From Verrucomicrobiales bacterium (GTDB lineage Bacteria; Verrucomicrobiota; Verrucomicrobiia; Limisphaerales; J093): a stretch of DNA of 64,000 nt. The stretch is from NCBI GenBank assembly GCA_024233215.1, contig JACKPW010000001.1, positions 806,001 through 870,000 of the forward strand, written 5' to 3'. Shown piece by piece: positions 26,615 through 36,000 of the stretch. Each line of letters starts with the position of its first letter. Position 1 is the stretch's first letter. A program made the translations under genes and the position numbers. Under the pieces are notes generated by a model. The model was given only the letters and a program-made list of their open reading frames with translations. It did not search any database and was not told the origin of the DNA.

Positions 26615-27421
26615 ATGAATCTGTTCAACTTGGACGGCGAAGTGGCGGTGGTGATTGGTGCAGGCGGCGTGCTCGGTGGAGCGATCGCGCACGGCTTTGC
26701 GGAAGCCGGGGCCAGGGTGGCGGTGCTGGACTTCGTGCCTGCCGCCGGGGAGGCCCGCGTGAAGGAACTCCGCGACCAGGGCGCCGAGGCCGCCTTCTTT
26801 GAAACCAACGCCACCGACCGGGCCTCACTGGAGGCGGCGCTCGCCGGCACCGAGCAGGCGCTGGGCGCACCCACGATCCTGCTCAACGCCGCCGGCGGCA
26901 ACGATCCCAAGACCACGGTCACCGCGGAAAACCCCTTCGAGAACATCCCGCTGGAGAACTGGCATCGCAACGTGGACCTCAACCTGCTGGGGGGTGCGTT
27001 CCTGCCCTGCCAGGTGTTCGGGCCGGGCATGGTGCAGCGCAAGCAGGGAAGCATCATCAACATCGCCAGCGTATCCGCGCACATCCCGCTCTCGCGCGTG
27101 GTGGCCTATTCGGCGGCCAAGGCGGCCGTCCTGAGCCTCACCCGGTTCCTCGCCCGCGAGTGGGCACCGCACGGCGTGCGCGTGAACTCCATCACCCCGG
27201 GCTTCTTCCCGGCCGGTCAGAACCGGAAGCTCCTGTTCAATGATGACGGCTCGCCGAATGAGCGCACGCAGTCCATCTGGACCCACACGCCCATGAACCG
27301 CTTTGGCGAGGCCCGGGAACTGGTGGGGGCAGCGGTGTTTCTCGCCAGCACCGCGGCCAGCAGTTTCGTGACCGGTGCGGACATCCGCGTCGACGGCGGC
27401 TTCCTGGCCCAGACCATCTGA
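26615..27421 (+). CDS. Short-chain dehydrogenase/reductase, D-mannonate oxidoreductase-like
   Basis: 268 residues. Rossmann motif VVIGAGGVLGGAIAHGFAEAG, NAAGGND, the catalytic Ser in IINIASVSAH and YSAAK (Tyr-x3-Lys), then VNSITPGFF and a C-terminal GADIRVDGGF. The insert NRKLLFNDDGSPNERTQSIW and the pattern NAAGGNDPKTTV match SDRs annotated as fructuronate reductase (D-mannonate oxidoreductase) in uronate breakdown. It is 11 bases upstream of the LarA-like gene, so both are probably one transcript acting on sugar acids. Confidence 0.8.
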   Translation: MNLFNLDGEVAVVIGAGGVLGGAIAHGFAEAGARVAVLDFVPAAGEARVKELRDQGAEAAFFETNATDRASLEAALAGTEQALGAPTILLNAAGGNDPKTTVTAENPFENIPLENWHRNVDLNLLGGAFLPCQVFGPGMVQRKQGSIINIASVSAHIPLSRVVAYSAAKAAVLSLTRFLAREWAPHGVRVNSITPGFFPAGQNRKLLFNDDGSPNERTQSIWTHTPMNRFGEARELVGAAVFLASTAASSFVTGADIRVDGGFLAQTI

Positions 27422-27432
27422 TCTCATCCGCC

Positions 27433-28710
27433 GTGAAGCCCCTCTCCCTCATCGCCGAACCGGGCCGCCCCATCACCGCTGCGGCCGCCCGGGACTTGAT
27501 CCAGCGCGCCTGCAGCCTTGAAAGGTATCGTGAAAAGCGCGTCCTGTTGATCGTCCCGGACGGGACCCGCACCGCGCCCGTGGGAATGATCTTCAAGCCG
27601 CTGTACTCCCTGCTGGCCCCGGTGACCGGGGCGTTGGACGTGCTCGTGGCGCTGGGAACGCACCAACCCATGAGCGAGGCCGCCATCTGCGAGCGTCTGG
27701 AGATCACGGAGGAAGACCGACAATCCATGTATGCGCGGGCCCGGTTCCTCAACCACGCGTGGGACGACCCGGCCGAGCTGCGCTGCGTGGGCACCCTGCC
27801 CGCGAAGGAGATTGACGAACTGACCGGTGGCCGGTTCGCGATGGACGTCAAGGTGGAGATCAACCGCTGCCTGTTCGACTACGACGAGGTCATCATCATC
27901 GGGCCGGTCTTTCCCCACGAGGTCATCGGCTTTTCCGGGGGCAACAAGTACCTGTTCCCCGGTGTGGCCGGCCCGGAGATCCTCAACTTCTTTCACTGGC
28001 TGGGCGCCGTGATCACCACCCCGAAGATCATCGGCCATCAACGGACCGTGGTCCGCCAGGTCGTCGACCGGGCGGCGGCGCTGGTGGATGTTCCCAAGCG
28101 ATGCTTCGCGCTGGTCGTCGAAGGCACCGAACTGGCCGGGCTGTTCTTCGGCACCCCGGAATCCGCCTGGGAAGGCGCGAGCACGCTGTCCGACCGGACT
28201 CACATCGTCTATCAGGAGCGCCCGTTCCACACGATCCTGGCCTGCGCCCCGAAGATGTACGACGAGCTCTGGACCGCGGCGAAGTGCATGTACAAGCTTG
28301 AACCCGTCCTGGCAGACGACGGCGAACTGATCATCTACGCCCCGCACCTGAGCGAGATCTGCGTCACCCACGGGAAGACCATTCACGAGGTGGGCTACCA
28401 TTGCCGGGACTACTTCACGAACCAGTGGGACCGCTTCAAGCACCTGCCCTGGGGCGTGCTGGCCCATTCCACCCACGTCCACGGCATCGGCACGTTCGAA
28501 AACGGCGTCGAACAGCGCCGCGCCCGGGTGACCCTGGCCACGCAAATCCCCGAGGCCGAATGCCGTTCGGTCAACCTCGGCTACCGCGACCCCGCCACCA
28601 TTGATGTGGAGTCCTTCGCGAACCGCGAGGCGGAAGGCGTTCTGCTGGTGCGCAAGGCCGGCGAAATCCTCTACCGCCTCAAGAACCCGCCGCCCTGGGC
28701 CGTCGTCTGA
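27433..28710 (+). CDS. LarA-like nickel-pincer racemase/epimerase (DUF2088 family)
   Basis: 425 residues from a GTG start. LarA features: VLLIVPDGTRTAP near the N-terminus, ALGTHQPMSE with the catalytic-region His, the GPVFPHEVIGFSGGNKYLFPGVAGPE segment in two halves (HEVIGFSGG then NKYLFPG) and a C-terminal substrate domain. LarA uses a nickel-pyridinium pincer cofactor to move hydride at an alpha-hydroxy acid. Relatives act on lactate, malate, gluconate and other sugar acids. Beside a mannonate-type SDR, a sugar-acid epimerase is the likeliest role. The cofactor-making genes larB, larC and larE are not in this window. Confidence 0.8.
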   Translation: MKPLSLIAEPGRPITAAAARDLIQRACSLERYREKRVLLIVPDGTRTAPVGMIFKPLYSLLAPVTGALDVLVALGTHQPMSEAAICERLEITEEDRQSMYARARFLNHAWDDPAELRCVGTLPAKEIDELTGGRFAMDVKVEINRCLFDYDEVIIIGPVFPHEVIGFSGGNKYLFPGVAGPEILNFFHWLGAVITTPKIIGHQRTVVRQVVDRAAALVDVPKRCFALVVEGTELAGLFFGTPESAWEGASTLSDRTHIVYQERPFHTILACAPKMYDELWTAAKCMYKLEPVLADDGELIIYAPHLSEICVTHGKTIHEVGYHCRDYFTNQWDRFKHLPWGVLAHSTHVHGIGTFENGVEQRRARVTLATQIPEAECRSVNLGYRDPATIDVESFANREAEGVLLVRKAGEILYRLKNPPPWAVV

Positions 28711-28753
28711 CGTGGCCCGGGAAAGCCCGGATCGGCACCAGTTCCAACCGGTC

Positions 28754-29395
28754 GTGAAAATCCGAATCAAGATCTGTGGGATCACCCGTGCAGAGGATGC
28801 CCTGGCCGCCGCCGAGGCCGGCGCCGACGCCATCGGGTTCATGTTCTATGCCGGCAGCCCGCGCTGCGTCACCGTCGGGCAGGCCGGGGAAATCAGCCGA
28901 CGACTCCCGCCGTTGGTCGGCCGCGTGGGGGTTTTTGTGAATCCCACCGAAGCCGAGGTTCGCGCGGCCGTGGCAGGGGCGGGTCTGAGCGCGGTGCAGT
29001 TACACGGCGAGGAAACGCCGGAATTCTGCGCGCGCTTCGCGCCGTTGCCCGTCATCAAGGCCTTCCGCATACGCGGTGAGGAATCCCTGGGAGAACTCGC
29101 CGGCTATGCGGGAGTGCAGGCCTGGCTGCTGGATGCCTGGGTCCAGGGAGCCCGGGGCGGAACCGGCGAACGTTTCAACTGGGACCTGGCCCTGAAGGCA
29201 AAGTCTCAGGGCAGGCCGATCCTGCTGGCGGGCGGGCTCACTCCCGGAAACGCTGCGCAAGCCGTCCGCGAGGTCCACCCCGACGCCTTGGACGTCTCCA
29301 GTGGTGTGGAAACCGCCCCGGGTCTCAAGGACGCCGCGAAGATCCGCGCGTTCATCGCCGCCGTCACGGAAACCTCGACTGCCGAATTGGGCTGA
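28754..29395 (+). CDS. trpF: Phosphoribosylanthranilate isomerase
   Basis: 213 residues. It has VKIRIKICGITRAEDALAA in the usual position, GFMFYAGSPRCVT, VGVFVNP, VQLHGEE, LLDAW, LLAGGLTPGNAAQAV and LDVSSGVETAPGLKD, all TrpF hallmarks. The catalytic Cys is in KICG and the Asp in LLDAW. It makes CdRP in tryptophan synthesis. The GTG at 28754 is preferred; another GTG at 28712 would add 14 residues. No other trp gene is adjacent. Confidence 0.93.
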   Translation: MKIRIKICGITRAEDALAAAEAGADAIGFMFYAGSPRCVTVGQAGEISRRLPPLVGRVGVFVNPTEAEVRAAVAGAGLSAVQLHGEETPEFCARFAPLPVIKAFRIRGEESLGELAGYAGVQAWLLDAWVQGARGGTGERFNWDLALKAKSQGRPILLAGGLTPGNAAQAVREVHPDALDVSSGVETAPGLKDAAKIRAFIAAVTETSTAELG

Positions 29396-29537
29396 GAACC
29401 TCTCGGAATGGCTGCCGGCAAATGCCCCCGCTCAATCAAACGGGCCTTGTCAACCGTGCTGCCCCTGGCATTCAGGCTCACCACACCACTTGGAGGCCGT
29501 AAGCGCGAAACGCGCGATCACCGGTTACCACGGGTTT

Positions 29538-29655
29538 GTGGCGCAGATATCCGATTTGCTGTATCGCCGAATTCAATTCGGCAGACCGTCCGAACCTTCG
29601 AACGCTTGCGGATTGGGAAATCCGCGATACAGCAGATTTGGAAATCGGCGCTACG
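29538..29655. repeat. Interspersed inverted repeat, family 4
   Basis: In the 360-base gap before rpmB, an arm around GATTTGCTGTATCGCC (29538-29584) is complementary to one around GCGATACAGCAGATTTGG (29612-29655). The arms also contain GAATTCAATTCGGCAG and GGATTGGGAAATCC, themselves small palindromes. The central part reads CGAACCTTCGAACG. No gene is seen in 29396-29757. Confidence 0.8.
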
Positions 29656-29757
29656 ACTTTGTCACTGGCCCTGATGATGAGGCGGGATTTTCTGAATAAG
29701 TACTTGCGACCGGCATCGCCGGAGCACATAGTCCGCGCTCTTTGGATTTTGGAAGTC

Positions 29758-30024
29758 ATGTCTAGACGTTGTCAGTTGACCGGAAAGGGCTCGATCAAGG
29801 GCAGTCGCATCTCCCGCAGTGGTAAGGCGAAGAAACTGGGTGGCATCGGCACCCACGTGACCGCCGTCACCAAGCGGCGGTTCTACCCGAACCTTCAGCG
29901 CGTGAAAGCCGTGGTGGACGGTCGGGTGCAGTACATCCGCGTCGCGGCGAGCGCCATCAAGAAGGGCTTGGTGGTCAAGGCGCCCAAGCGCAACTGGAAG
30001 CCCGAGGCAGCGGCGAAGGCCTGA
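29758..30024 (+). CDS. rpmB: Ribosomal protein bL28
   Basis: 88 residues. MSRRCQLTGKG, ISRSGKAKKLGG, KRRFYPNLQRV and a C-terminal IKKGLVVKAPKR tail are typical of L28. No zinc-binding CxxC pair is seen beyond the single Cys. It is a single gene with its own terminator directly downstream. Confidence 0.95.
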   Translation: MSRRCQLTGKGSIKGSRISRSGKAKKLGGIGTHVTAVTKRRFYPNLQRVKAVVDGRVQYIRVAASAIKKGLVVKAPKRNWKPEAAAKA

Positions 30025-30047
30025 CACCGGCCCGCCTTGCCCCTTTC

Positions 30048-30091
30048 GACAACACCCGACCCTCGCAAGGGGTCGGGCGTTGTTGTTTTTC
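30048..30091 (+). terminator. Rho-independent terminator of rpmB
   Basis: ACAACACCCGACCC pairs with GGGTCGGGCGTTGTTGT (one mismatch) across TCGCAAG, followed by TTTTT. The T-run is on the plus strand. The minus-strand yacG stop lies at its edge. Confidence 0.85.
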
Positions 30092-30311
30092 ACTCCGGCT
30101 CGTCAAGTTCGGGACCGGGCGGCAGGTCCCCGTAACGATCGAAGAGCTCCGGTCGAAGCGGCTCGGACACGCGGTGTTCCTCCCCCAGCCATTTGCCGAG
30201 GTCGATCAAACGACAACGCTTCGAGCAAAACGGCCCGAACGGGCCCTCGAACCACGTGCCTTCCCGTCCACAGTTGGGGCACTTGATCCGCTGGTATGGC
30301 GACAATGGCAT
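30090..30311 (-). CDS. yacG: YacG-type zinc protein (DNA gyrase inhibitor family)
   Basis: 73 residues. Four cysteines in KCPNCG and PFCSKRC bind zinc, followed by RLIDLGKWLGEEH, the exact YacG signature. In E. coli YacG binds GyrB and blocks gyrase DNA binding. Last gene of the infC-clpX-yacG series on the minus strand. Confidence 0.9.
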   Translation of the reverse strand: MPLSPYQRIKCPNCGREGTWFEGPFGPFCSKRCRLIDLGKWLGEEHRVSEPLRPELFDRYGDLPPGPELDEPE

Positions 30312-30388
30312 GGCGTTACACTCCAGTCCCTTCCGCCCGCGAGCCCCTGGGATGATTTGGAAATCCCGCGGCGAACCCGGCCGGCCGC

Positions 30389-31999
30389 TCAGGACGTCGT
30401 TGCAGCGGATGGCGCCCCCCCGCCCTCACCCGGGCGTTCCCGGTAGCTCGCCACCACGCGTTCACTGAGCGTCTTCTCGGGGGTTTCGACCAGGGCGAGA
30501 TCGATCTCAAACTCGTCGGTGCCACCGCCCTGCATCATGAGTTTCAGGCCGAACTGGAAGTCCTTGAAGTGACGCGCGCAGAAATCGCGCACGGGCGCAC
30601 CCGCCTCCTGGGCGAGCACCACCAGGCGGTCGGCCGCCTCCTCCGTGAACCGGATGCGCAGACCATGCTCGCGCGAGAACCGCCCGGCAAAGTCGTGTAC
30701 CAGGCGCCGCATCACGTCGCGTTCCTCGCGATCATGCTCCTCCAGCAGGCGCTTCAGGGCCGCCGGCGGATTCTCGACCACCTCGCGCGTGACGATGAAG
30801 CGTTTTACATGCGTCGAAGGCAGCTCGTACTTGAACTCGCGGAACACCTGCTCGCAAACCGTCATCAACCCGCGCGCCCCCGTCTGCTCCTGCTCCGCCT
30901 GCTCCGCAATCGCCCGCAGGCCGTCGTCATGGAACAACACCTCCACGCCATAGGCGGCAAAGGTCTGCTCATACTGCCGGATGATGCTTCCCTCGGATTC
31001 CTTGAGCACCTGGAACAGGTCGTCCACCGCCAGGGGATGGCAGAAGACCCGCACCGGCAACCGGCCGATAAACTCGGGTTCAAAACCGAACTCGATGAAA
31101 TCCCGCGTCTGGGCCTGGGCCAGCGCCGTGGCGTCGTCCTCGACGGATTTCGGCGACGCGGCGAAACCGATGGTGGCCTCCCGCAACCGCTTGCGGACCA
31201 CCTTCTCCATGCCATTGAAGGCGCCGCTGACGATGAACAGAATGTGGCGCGTGTTGATGTGCTCGGCCGCTTTGCGCCCCCGCTGGGTCATGTCCATCAT
31301 CGCCTGCAACTGGCCGGCAATGTCGTTCGGCGAACGCGCCGGGACATCCGTTTCCTCCATCAGCTTCAGGAGGTTTGTCTGGACCCCGCGGCCGCTCACG
31401 TCCCGACCGGTGACATTCGAGGCCGCCGTGATCTTGTCGATTTCGTCGATGTAGATGATGCCGTACTGCGCGCGTTGGACGTCATTTTCCGCGCGGCGAT
31501 AGAGTTCGCGAACCAGATCCTCCACATCCGATCCGACGTAGCCGGTTTCGGAGAACTTGGTGGCATCCGCCTTCACGAACGGGACGCCGATGAGATCGGC
31601 GATGCTCCGGATGAGGTAGGTTTTCCCCACGCCGGTGGGTCCCACCAGGATGACGTTCTGCTTGGCGTAGTTCGGTTGGTCGTCGCCCTCCAGTGCGAGC
31701 CGGACATGATGGTAGTGGTCACAGAGGGCGACGCTCAGGACCTTCTTGGCCTCCTCCTGCCGGATGACAAACCGGTCGAGGTGCGTGCGGACGTCCTTGG
31801 GTTTGAGTGAGAAGTCGAACCCGGCCTGGGCATTTGGTTCCGGGACGGGCTCCTCGCCGGGTGCGGAGGAGGCGAAGGACGGGCCCATCGGCGGAGTGCT
31901 GAAGCCGGAGAAGTGCCGCTGCATCAACGAGGCGAGGCGACGTTGGAACTCCTCCGGGGTGGGCGGGGGCGGGGATGGGGGCGAACCTTCGTTGGACAT
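30389..31999 (-). CDS. ClpX-like AAA+ unfoldase without the zinc finger
   Basis: 536 residues. AAA+ core: Walker A LVGPTGVGKTYLIR, ADATKFSETGYVGSDVEDL, Walker B GIIYIDEIDKI, VSGRGVQTNLLKLMEETDV, and GFEPEFIGRLPVRV with the sensor Arg. These are ClpX traits. Differences from standard ClpX: the first 75 residues are a Pro/Ser-rich, low-complexity stretch in place of the four-Cys zinc-binding domain, and about 100 extra residues follow the small domain. No clpP is nearby. It may work with an alternative protease partner or as a stand-alone unfoldase. Transcribed after infC. Confidence 0.85.
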   Translation of the reverse strand: MSNEGSPPSPPPPTPEEFQRRLASLMQRHFSGFSTPPMGPSFASSAPGEEPVPEPNAQAGFDFSLKPKDVRTHLDRFVIRQEEAKKVLSVALCDHYHHVRLALEGDDQPNYAKQNVILVGPTGVGKTYLIRSIADLIGVPFVKADATKFSETGYVGSDVEDLVRELYRRAENDVQRAQYGIIYIDEIDKITAASNVTGRDVSGRGVQTNLLKLMEETDVPARSPNDIAGQLQAMMDMTQRGRKAAEHINTRHILFIVSGAFNGMEKVVRKRLREATIGFAASPKSVEDDATALAQAQTRDFIEFGFEPEFIGRLPVRVFCHPLAVDDLFQVLKESEGSIIRQYEQTFAAYGVEVLFHDDGLRAIAEQAEQEQTGARGLMTVCEQVFREFKYELPSTHVKRFIVTREVVENPPAALKRLLEEHDREERDVMRRLVHDFAGRFSREHGLRIRFTEEAADRLVVLAQEAGAPVRDFCARHFKDFQFGLKLMMQGGGTDEFEIDLALVETPEKTLSERVVASYRERPGEGGGAPSAATTS

Positions 32000-32092
32000 G
32001 ATCTCGATGCTGCGGTTTGCGGCGCGACAAGCCCCCGGCCGCGGCGGAACGCGGCACGCGGGTGCACCAGGTTTTGGCAGACCAGCTACCGG

Positions 32093-32824
32093 CTACTCGA
32101 AGCTGGCACCGATCTGGTCGAACGGGCTGTTCCGGAAGCCACCGCCTCCCTCCTCCGGCGGGGGGGCATCCGAGCCCTCGGATCTGACCGGCACGCGACC
32201 CTCTCCGGCCTTTCGCGAGTCGCCGACCGGGGCGGCCTCGACGGCCTCGTCTTCCTTCTGCCTCGGGTTCGGCGCCCGCTTGGCCCGGGGCAACGGATTC
32301 ACGATGGCGTTGACACTCCGTCCCGCGCGGCGGGGAGTCTCCGGGGAGGTCCCGTAGGGAGCCAGATCCTGGATGAACTTCTGCATGACCTGCATCCCCA
32401 GTTCCGGGCGCGCCATCTCGCGCCCCCGGAACCGCAGGTTCAACTTCACCTTCATGTCCTCGCACAGGAAGTCGATGGCATGCCCCAGCTTGGTGGCAAA
32501 ATCATGAGGATCGATCGCCGGCCGAAGCTGGACCTCCTTCACTTTGCCGGCATGCTGCCCTTTCTTGGACTCCTTGTCCTTCTTGGACTGCTCATAACAG
32601 AACTTCCCGTAGTCCACGATACGGCAGACCGGGGGCTTCGCGTTGGGAGAGATCTCCACCAAATCCAGGCCGTGATTACGGGCGAGGTTGATGGCCTCCT
32701 GCAGCGACAGGATTCCCAGGGAAGTGCCCTCCGGAGCAATGACACGAACTTCACGGGCACGAATCCGACCGTTGAGCCGATGCTGCGGTCCGGGAGAGAA
32801 ACGAGGGGAGCGAGGACGCTTCAA
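32093..32824 (-). CDS. infC: Translation initiation factor IF-3
   Basis: 243 residues. N-domain (RLNGRIRAREVRVIAPEGT, LGILSLQEAINLARNHGLDLVEISP, PPVCRIVDYGKF) and C-domain (KVKEVQLRPAIDPHDFATKLGHAIDFL, VKLNLRFRGREM) are complete. About 70 extra acidic and Pro-rich residues follow the normal end. The start is TTG at 32824, preceded five bases upstream by a strong AAGGAGG. Rare infC start codons are known to allow autoregulation by IF-3. rpmI and rplT, the usual partners, are absent downstream, where clpX and yacG lie instead. Confidence 0.92.
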   Translation of the reverse strand: MKRPRSPRFSPGPQHRLNGRIRAREVRVIAPEGTSLGILSLQEAINLARNHGLDLVEISPNAKPPVCRIVDYGKFCYEQSKKDKESKKGQHAGKVKEVQLRPAIDPHDFATKLGHAIDFLCEDMKVKLNLRFRGREMARPELGMQVMQKFIQDLAPYGTSPETPRRAGRSVNAIVNPLPRAKRAPNPRQKEDEAVEAAPVGDSRKAGEGRVPVRSEGSDAPPPEEGGGGFRNSPFDQIGASFE

Positions 32825-32828
32825 GACG

Positions 32829-32845
32829 CCCTCCTTCGGAGAAGG
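32829..32845 (-). promoter_or_regulatory. infC ribosome-binding site inside a small hairpin
   Basis: On the minus strand CCTTC-TCC-GAAGG forms a five-pair stem whose right half is the start of the Shine-Dalgarno AAGGAGG. Five bases later comes the TTG start. The AAGG of the ribosome-binding site can therefore pair and be hidden. The overlap is seen directly; a regulatory role is inferred. Confidence 0.55.
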
Positions 32846-33075
32846 TTAATCATGCGTTAGTAAACTGCACCAACAAGACGCGTGACATCAATGCCGCCTA
32901 TTTCGCGCAACTTGCCCCCGCTGGCAAGTGAAAAGCCATCGCCGAGGCAGAAAAGTGGCATTTTCGGCGTACCGCGGCCCATTCGAGGTGGCGCCGGGTC
33001 GGGAACCGACCCCGTCGCTCGGTCCATGGAAAGCACCGGAAGCTCGCGCCCGAACGGCCCTCAGCATCCCTCTCG

Positions 33076-36000
33076 TCACCGGGCCGCCCGCTGCAGGGTC
33101 CGCTGGCCCACCCAACGCGTGCGATACCGCTCCGTCAACGCGTCCCCCGGGAGATCGGGTCGTGGTTCCCGACCGTAGAGCTGGTCCTGCATGCCGTGCC
33201 AGGGCAGCGGGTCCACCAACCAGCCCAACTCGACATGCACGTCCGCGTCCTTGTCCCAGCCCACGCTGTAGAGGAAGAACGAGCGTTCCGTGCCAGGTGG
33301 CCGCGGCGGAAGACCGACGGCGGCGAATTCGAGCGTGAGCTCGTCGCCCCCGTTCATTACGGCAAAGGCGTTGTCCGTCCCTGCAACCAGGGCGTTCACC
33401 GGTCCGTAGCGGGTGCACCAACCCATCGGGGTGATCGGCCAGGGAGCGGTTTCGGTGACCCGGTCATGCACCGGGGTCAGCGGCTGGTCCCAGGGTAGAT
33501 CGGCGTATTCGCTGAAACCGCGCCAGTGCAGATCGGTCCTCTCGGGGGTGACTCGCATGATCTGCGTCCCCTCCCCCGGCTCGCGCTCGAACAACGCGAT
33601 GCGATCCCAGTGGATCTCGAAAGCGGTACTCAGGCGCAGCCGACGCGCCTGCGGAGGCAGCCGCCCGGCGAGATCCACCAGAATGGTCTTCGTCTTGCCC
33701 GAGGGCGCGCCGACCACCACATCCACCGGCTGCCACTCGCCCGCTGATGTCTCCACCTCCAACCGGGGAAACGGGAACGGAAGCTCCGGATCGTGAGAGG
33801 CCCCGACATTGGCCATGCCGCCGCCAAAGCGCAGCCATCCGTTGAGCACCAGCACCAGCGGTCGGCCGGCCTCAAGCCGGCCAAAGTCAAGCACCACGCC
33901 GTTGGGCTCCGCCAACCCCCGAAGTTGGGGCGAACGCAGGCGCTCCGGCGACACCATCCGACGGTCCACCGCCTGCAGGGCGGCGGTCACGTCGCTCCCA
34001 TCGAGTTTCGCAGCGGAATGCAGCGGAATCCGGTTTCCCAAAGTCCACAACTCCGACTTCGGGAAGGGAGCCGAGGGCCGCAGCTTGTCCGTGGTGTGCA
34101 CCTCGGTCCCCGCCGGATGATCCACCACGACGAGTTCGGACTGGTCCAGGTAGAGCACCTCCCGGAGTTCCTCGGTGATCTGAACCACGTAACGCCCGTC
34201 CCGCAGCGGGAAGGATCCCTCGTCCCCGAGCGCGATGTACTCGAACGGATCGGCGTCGATGAACCCGTTGTCGGTCACGCGCAATCCCATTGGCGCCGAC
34301 CCGAGCATGTCGGAAACGAACCGGAACCCCTGGCCATCCCACGCGTAGAGATACGGGCAGGATCCTGCGGGAATGACCGGCTCAAATAGGTCCAGCTGGC
34401 TGCAGGGATCGGCCGCCACGTCGACCACGCTCGACGGAATGTCGAACCACCGGGCCACCACGGCGTCCACCCGGGCGTGCTTCCCCACCCCGATTTCCAC
34501 CGGCAACGAGGTCACGGTCCGATGCACCTTGAACGAGCCGCTCGACACCTCAAGCCGAATGCCCAGGCCGCTGGCATTCGACCGGTTGCCGAGCAGACGC
34601 AGCTTGAGCTGATGGTTCGCGTTGCCACCGTCATTCCGCAGCAACCGCACCCCGCCCTGCCCCAGCGCCAGCGCCAGATCCGTGTCGCCATCGCAGTCGA
34701 AGTCCGCGGCGACAAGATCCGTCACCGAGGTCCCGGCCCATGAAGTCAAGCCCAGCGCGTCCGTGCGGTTTGTGAACGTTCCGTCACCGAGGTTTCGCCA
34801 GACCTGGAAACCATCCCCCGCCGCGACCAGGTCTGGCCATCCGTCGTTGTCGTAGTCCACCAACTGCAGCTTCCGCAGTTCCGGCACGATCACCGGCAAC
34901 CGGCTGACCTGGTTGAGTCCGCCGAGCAACAGGTCCACGTGGGTCGAATCCCCGACCAGGAGGTCGGTCCGGGCGTCACCATTCACGTCGCCGAGCGTCA
35001 ACACCGTTCCCTCGATCCGGCCGGGCGGAAGATTGGTCTCCGCCAATTCGCCCCCGCGGATCTTTTGCAGAAACAGGGGGGGCCCGTCCCGTCGCGCCAC
35101 AAACACGTCGAGTAAATCGTCGTTGTTCCAGTCGTCCACGCAAACCTGGGTCAGGCCCTGCAGGTTCGCCGGGATGCCGGAGGTTGCGGTGACGTCCTTG
35201 AAATACATGTTGCCCAGGTTGCGCAGCAGCCGGAGTCCGTCGCCGTCGGGCAACACGGCCAGGATGTCGAGCTTGCCGGTGACGTCGGCGTCCAGGATGA
35301 CCGCATCCGCGCTGAGGAGGTTCACGTTCTTCAGACCGGAAGCCACCGTGAAATCGCGCGCCAGGCCATTGGTGGCGAAGCGGAAGATCTGCGAGCCTGC
35401 CGGGCCCACCACGAGCACGTCCTCGAAGCGGTCGTTGTTGAAGTCGCCCACCAGCGTCCGGGCAAACGGCGGGTTCGTGCGAAAGGCGAGCGCCGCTCCC
35501 TGCGGGGCGAACCGGCCCTTCGTATTGGCCAGCAGGCGGAAGCCGTTGGTGCCTTCGGTGACAAAGAGGCTGTTGCGACCGTCGCGGTTGTAGTCCAGCA
35601 CCGCCATCGGGGCGCCATACCCCGTTGCGAGCTCCCCGAACGCGGCTTCCGTGGCGTCCTCCAGGCGCACGGCGATCCCTTCCGGCTCCGGTCGCTCAAT
35701 CCGCGTGGGCGCAATGGCCTCCGTCAAACGGCAGCGCTCGAAGGCCTCCGGGCCGACGCTCGCGCCGGGCTTGTCCGGGATGGCCTGGTGCAAGGCCAGT
35801 TCCTGCTTCCCCTCCTCCGTCCGACCGGCCCGCAGGAGGAGCTGGCCCAGCGCGTAGTGCGCCGCCGGATGTTGCGGATCCTGCAGGACCGCCTCCTGGA
35901 AGGCGCCAATCGCCTCTTCCGTCTGGCCCAGTTCCTGGTAGGCCCGGCCAAGAAGGAAGCTGACGGCACCAACCTGCGGGGCCAGATCGCGCGCCGGCAG

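Noticed and set aside
29396..29757. Possible small genes before rpmB
   Set aside because: The sequence is an inverted repeat; frames change without protein character.
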